The notes under the pieces were generated by a model, which worked only from the letters and a program-made list of their open reading frames with translations, ran no database searches and had not been told where the DNA came from. A stretch of 64,000 nt of DNA from CAVYBY01 sp963766935 (GTDB lineage: Bacteria > Actinomycetota > UBA4738 > HRBIN12), in contig CAVYBY010000002.1 of assembly GCA_963766935.1 (NCBI GenBank), positions 248,001 through 312,000 on the forward strand. Reading direction: 5' to 3'. Every line of letters starts with the position of its first letter. The first letter of the stretch is position 1. A program made the position numbers and the translations under genes. Below are positions 60,647 to 64,000 of the stretch, piece by piece.

Positions 60647-61294
60647 CTACGGCGAGAGGCGGTCGATCCGCCAGCCGTCCGCGTCCCGCGCGTAGCGGAA
60701 CCGGTCGTGCAGGCGTCCCTGCCGGCCCTGCCAGAACTCCATCCGCTCCGGGATGATCCGGAACCCGCCCCAAAACGGTGGCCGGGGGACGGGCGAGCCC
60801 TCGAATCTTGCCTCGACCTCAGCGATCGCCGCGTCCAGGACATCGCGTTCGGCCAGGGTCTGCGACTGGCGCGACGCCCACGCACCCACCTGCGCCTCGC
60901 GCGGTCTGGTCGCGAAGTACGCGTCGCTTTCTTCGTCCCCGACCAGCTCGACCGCTCCGTCGGCGCTCATCTGACGGTCGAGCTCGCGCCAGTACAGGAC
61001 GATCGCCGCGTGCGGGTTCTCGGCGAGCTGCCGGCCCTTGCGGCTCTCGCGGTTCGAGTAGAACACCAAGCCGCGCTCGTCGAGGCCGCGCAGGAGCACG
61101 TGCCGCACCGACGGGACGCCGCCGGCATCGGCGGTGGCGAGCGCCATCGCGTTGGGAAGCGCCACCCCTTCCGTCTCCGCATCCGCGAGCCATGCGAGGA
61201 ATTGCCGGATCGGATCGGGGTCCAGGTCGGACCGGCGGAGCGGCCGGTCGACGTGGAACCCCGACGGCGCCTGCATGTCCCGCGGATCCGTCAC
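60647..61294 (-). CDS. pdxH: pyridoxamine/pyridoxine 5'-phosphate oxidase
   Basis: A 215-residue FMN enzyme producing PLP. VPSVRHVLLRGLDERGLVFY and SNRESRKGRQLAENPHAAIV are the FMN-binding segments; SRQSQTLAERDVL and RPPFWGGFRIIPERMEFWQG, with RLHDRFRYAR, are the PLP-site motifs. GTG at 61294 is preferred because TACGAT lies 7 nt upstream; the ATG at 61303 overlaps that hexamer. The M20 gene lies downstream on the same strand. Confidence 0.92.
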   Translation of the reverse strand: MTDPRDMQAPSGFHVDRPLRRSDLDPDPIRQFLAWLADAETEGVALPNAMALATADAGGVPSVRHVLLRGLDERGLVFYSNRESRKGRQLAENPHAAIVLYWRELDRQMSADGAVELVGDEESDAYFATRPREAQVGAWASRQSQTLAERDVLDAAIAEVEARFEGSPVPRPPFWGGFRIIPERMEFWQGRQGRLHDRFRYARDADGWRIDRLSP

Positions 61295-61386
61295 GCGGCT
61301 CATCGTAGTGGCGCTGATTCTCGACGGCTTAGGAATGTGCTGCGACGGTTCGGGCCCTCGCCGAACGGGCCGGCCTCGACCGCGGG

Positions 61387-61458
61387 TGCCCCCGGCAGGA
61401 CTCGAACCTGCGCACCCGGCTCCGGAGGCCGGTGCTCTATCCTCTGAGCTACGGGGGC
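61387..61458 (-). tRNA. tRNA-Arg (CCG)
   Basis: A 72-nt cloverleaf on the minus strand. Acceptor GCCCCCG / CGGGGGC, D stem GCTC/GAGC, anticodon stem CCGGC/GCCGG with loop CTCCGGA, T stem GCAGG/CCTGC with loop TTCGAGT. Anticodon CCG reads the Arg codon CGG, frequent in this GC-rich DNA. CCA is not encoded. Confidence 0.95.
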
Positions 61459-61529
61459 GTAGCGAGCGAGTCTAGCAACCGCCGTTCGCGCGGCCGGAGC
61501 CGGGAACGGTACGGGTATCCTCACCTCTC

Positions 61530-61916
61530 ATGGACCCTGCCGCCGGGCCTCACGTTCTCATCGTCGACGACGATCTGGTGATCCTGCGGTTGCTCGAGGT
61601 GAATTTCCGTCTCGAAGGGTTTGCGGTGACCTCCGTCGCGCGTGGTGACGAGGCGATCGACTCGATGGATCGCGAGCCACCCGACGCCCTCGTCGCCGAC
61701 GTGACGATGCCGGGTCTCGACGGGTACGAGCTTTGCGAGCGTCTCCGCGCCGACTCGAGGTTCGTCACCCTGCCGATCGTGCTGCTGACCGCACGCTCGC
61801 AGGAGGAGGACCGCAGCCGAGGCCGCACGCTCGGTGTCTCGGCGTACATGACGAAGCCGTTCGATCCCGCCGAGCTGGTCTCGCTCGTGCGGACGCTCGT
61901 CCCGGACCCGCGCTGA
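61530..61916 (+). CDS. stand-alone receiver (CheY-like) response regulator
   Basis: A 128-residue receiver domain without an output domain. Acidic pocket LIVDDD, phospho-acceptor D57 in VADVTMPGLDGYE, conserved Thr in LLTARSQEE and Lys in YMTKPFDPAEL. It acts by protein contact. TATCCT (61516-61521) lies 8 nt before ATG. The stop overlaps the argS ATG (TGATG), so it is expressed with argS, an unusual pairing. Confidence 0.9.
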   Translation: MDPAAGPHVLIVDDDLVILRLLEVNFRLEGFAVTSVARGDEAIDSMDREPPDALVADVTMPGLDGYELCERLRADSRFVTLPIVLLTARSQEEDRSRGRTLGVSAYMTKPFDPAELVSLVRTLVPDPR

Positions 61917-63589
61917 TGCAGGAGCGGCTTGCCGCGCTCTTGCGGGAAGGCCTGGCGGCCGCCGCTCCGGCGCTTGGCGTGGACGGCGACCTGCCCGAGC
62001 CCGAGATCTTGCGCCCGAAGCAGCGCGAGCACGGCGATTTCTCCACCAACGTCGCCCTGGCGCTCGCCACCCGCGCGGGGCGGCCGCCTCGCGAGGTCGC
62101 TGCCGCCATCGCCGACGCCCTTCCGCCATCGCCGTTCGTCGAGCGGGTCGAGATCGCCGGTCCGGGCTTCCTCAATTTGTTCGTCACCGACTCGTGGCTG
62201 CACGACGCGCTGCGCGAGATCGTGGATCGGGGACCGGCGTTCGGCCGGGCTCAGCCGACCGGCCGGCGGGTGCAGGTCGAATTCGTGAGCGCAAACCCCA
62301 CCGGGCCGCTGACGATCGGCCACGCGCGCAACGCGGCCATCGGCGACGCGCTCGCCCGGCTGCTCGAGTTCCGCGGGTGGGCGGTCGAGCGCGAGTACTA
62401 CTACAACGACGCCGGCGGCCAGATGGACCGCTTCGGGGAGTCGGTTGAGGCGTGGTACCTCAAGCACTGTGGGGTCGACGCCGAGGTTCCCGAGGACGGC
62501 TACCACGGGTCGTACATCAGCGAGCTCGCGCTGCGGTTCAAGGAAGAAGTCGGTCCGCTCTACGTGGATTGGCCTCACGACAAGCGACTGCCGCTCATCC
62601 GGCAGGCCGCCGCCGAGACCGTCCTTTTGTGGATCGACAAGAGCCTTCACGACTTCGGCGTCGAGTTCGACCTCTTCAGATCCGAGTCCAACGACCTTGC
62701 CGCGACCCATCTGATCGAGCAGACGATTGCGCGTCTGCAGGCCGCCGGATTCCTCTATTCGGCCGAGGGTGCCACCTGGTTCCGCTCGACGGACTTCGGA
62801 GACGACAAGGACCGGGTCCTCGTCCGTTCCAACGGGGTGCCGACGTACTTCGCCGCCGACTGCGCCTACGTCGTGGACAAGTTCAACCGCGGCTTCGACC
62901 ACCTGATCTATGTCTGGGGGGCAGACCATCACGGCGACGTCGTCCGGGTGAAAGGTGCGGCGCAGGCTCTCGGGTTCGATGCGGCGGCCGTCGAGATCCT
63001 CATCTATCAGTGGGTGAGCTTCATGCGCGAGGGCAAACCGGTGCCCATGAGCAAGCGCGCGGGGACCTTCGTGACGCTCGACGAGCTGATCCAGGAGGTC
63101 GGCACGGATGCGGCGCGCTACCACCTGCTGATGTTCTCGATCGACGCGGCCGTCAACTTCGACATCGAGACCGTCAAGCAGCAGACGATGGAGAATCCCG
63201 TCTACTACGTGCAGTACGGGCACGCGCGCATCGCGGCGATCCTGAGAAAGGCGGAGCGCGAGGGCGTCGTCCTCGGCCCGCTGCCGGATGCCGACCTGTC
63301 GCTGCTCTCGAGCGAGGAGGAGGTCGACCTCCTTCGCGCGCTGGCCGAGGTCCCGGGCGTGATCGAGGCGGCGGCGGACCTGCGCGCTCCCCACCGGCTG
63401 ACGCACGCCGCCCAGGATCTGGCGGCAAAGTTCCACCGGTTCTATACGGAGCGGCGAGTCGTCTCGGACGATCCGGCGCTCACGCAGGCCCGCCTGTGGC
63501 TCTGCTTCGCGACGAAGCAGGTGCTCGCGATCCTGCTCGGGCTTCTGGGCGTCTCGGCGCCCGAGTCGATGGAGCGATCCGCCGACTGA
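61916..63589 (+). CDS. argS: arginyl-tRNA synthetase
   Basis: A 557-residue class I synthetase. The Arg_tRNA_synt_N domain (GDFSTNVALALATRAG) is followed by the HIGH-type motif SANPTGPLTIGHARNAAIGD. YYYNDAGGQMDRFG, KMSKS-like VPMSKRAGTFVTL and the DALR anticodon-binding domain (VQYGHARIAAILRKAE) complete it. ATG at 61916 overlaps the receiver stop. tRNA-Arg(CCG) lies about 460 bp upstream on the other strand, and hom follows, as in many Actinobacteria. Confidence 0.96.
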   Translation: MQERLAALLREGLAAAAPALGVDGDLPEPEILRPKQREHGDFSTNVALALATRAGRPPREVAAAIADALPPSPFVERVEIAGPGFLNLFVTDSWLHDALREIVDRGPAFGRAQPTGRRVQVEFVSANPTGPLTIGHARNAAIGDALARLLEFRGWAVEREYYYNDAGGQMDRFGESVEAWYLKHCGVDAEVPEDGYHGSYISELALRFKEEVGPLYVDWPHDKRLPLIRQAAAETVLLWIDKSLHDFGVEFDLFRSESNDLAATHLIEQTIARLQAAGFLYSAEGATWFRSTDFGDDKDRVLVRSNGVPTYFAADCAYVVDKFNRGFDHLIYVWGADHHGDVVRVKGAAQALGFDAAAVEILIYQWVSFMREGKPVPMSKRAGTFVTLDELIQEVGTDAARYHLLMFSIDAAVNFDIETVKQQTMENPVYYVQYGHARIAAILRKAEREGVVLGPLPDADLSLLSSEEEVDLLRALAEVPGVIEAAADLRAPHRLTHAAQDLAAKFHRFYTERRVVSDDPALTQARLWLCFATKQVLAILLGLLGVSAPESMERSAD

Positions 63590-63628
63590 GGGCCGGCCGG
63601 GACCACGAGCCGCCATACTGACGGCGCG

Positions 63629-64000
63629 ATGGACCGACGTGCCGGCGACCGACCGATCCGGATCGGGGTCCTCGGCTGCGGCACCGTCGGCACGGCCGTG
63701 CTGCGGCTGCTGGCGGGCCACGGCGAGGACGTTCTTCGCCGCGCCGGTGTCGGACTCCAGGTCACCCGCATCGCCGTGCGCGACCTCCGGCTCGATCGCG
63801 GTCCCGATGTTCCACGCCACCTCCTCACCGACGATGCCTCCGCCGTCGTCGCGGATCCCGATGTCGATGTCGTCTGTGAGGTGATCGGTGGGATCGAGCC
63901 CGCCCGGACCCTGCTGCTCGAGGCGCTCGCAGCCGGAAAGCCGGTGGTCACGGCGAACAAAGAGCTGCTCGCAAGCGCCGGTACGGAGTTGTGCGCGGCA
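63629..64000 (+). CDS. hom: homoserine dehydrogenase, 3'-truncated by window edge
   Basis: First 124 codons of homoserine dehydrogenase (aspartate-semialdehyde to homoserine, for threonine and methionine). The NAD(P)-binding GVLGCGTVGTAVLRLL and VVCEVIGGIEPARTLLLEAL are seen, followed by GKPVVTANKELLA. CATACT lies 9 nt before ATG. The catalytic domain and ACT domain lie outside the window. Confidence 0.94.
   Translation, partial: MDRRAGDRPIRIGVLGCGTVGTAVLRLLAGHGEDVLRRAGVGLQVTRIAVRDLRLDRGPDVPRHLLTDDASAVVADPDVDVVCEVIGGIEPARTLLLEALAAGKPVVTANKELLASAGTELCAA

Noticed and set aside
1..64000. CRISPR arrays, prophage, insertion sequences, integrases
   Set aside because: No regular direct repeats with spacers, transposase motifs, terminal inverted repeats or phage structural genes were seen.

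Overview
The window is about 64 kb of uniformly GC-rich DNA from a member of the Actinomycetota. Several markers point there: SigR with its zinc anti-sigma factor RsrA, a mycothiol-dependent maleylpyruvate-isomerase-family enzyme, the bacterial proteasome activator Bpa, DUF2342 and Ddn-type (F420-linked) proteins, UPF0182, and the argS-hom arrangement. Gene content such as phosphoribulokinase, an orphan NuoF-like protein and a MreB-like protein, plus two single-site gene lesions, suggests a deep-branching, possibly uncultured soil or subsurface lineage assembled from a metagenome. That last point is inference.

Layout. 1-10.8 kb: 3' part of glnD, a giant zinc-ribbon/cyclase/AAA/TPR regulator, DUF72, an ECF42-like sigma factor with its DGPF partner, then small enzymes and a HTH protein. 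10.9-16.5 kb: SCP2 and thioesterase proteins, then a complete BMP-type nucleoside/simple-sugar ABC transporter. 16.5-18.4 kb: upp, then a DAHP synthase gene preceded by a 17-codon aromatic-rich leader peptide and mutually exclusive hairpins, a strong candidate attenuator. 18.4-19.0 kb: about 630 bp with no convincing gene. 19.0-31.4 kb: GAF-PAS-GGDEF-EAL protein, acetyltransferase, DUF2342 metalloprotease-like protein, moaE, a MreB-like gene coupled to DUF1028, a YlbL-type Lon-like protease and UPF0182. 31.5 kb: initiator tRNA. 31.7-33.6 kb: histidine kinase/response regulator pair closed by a clear terminator. 33.7-38.7 kb: phosphoribulokinase, NuoF-like, CBS and transketolase in a tightly coupled cluster. 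38.7-49.8 kb: cNMP-binding protein, a CysS-tail/GT2 fusion, ftsH, sigR-rsrA, a PLP decarboxylase, nth, glpQ-like, a mycothiol-type enzyme, uracil-DNA glycosylase and an ABC exporter. 49.9-54.5 kb: GNAT, VIT1/CCC1, MarR, DUF309, a methyltransferase and divergent pyrE/pyrD. 54.5-58.7 kb: a polyamine-type ABC operon whose binding-protein gene carries a frameshift. 58.7-64 kb: bpa, an M20 peptidase gene with an in-frame amber codon, pdxH, tRNA-Arg(CCG), a receiver protein, argS and the 5' part of hom.

Two themes run across the window. First, many genes have no Shine-Dalgarno sequence but a TANNNT-like hexamer 5-9 nt before the start codon, which predicts leaderless transcripts and was used here to choose several starts. 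Second, both ABC importer operons carry a very stable GC hairpin immediately after the substrate-binding-protein gene, which could set the excess of binding protein over membrane components.
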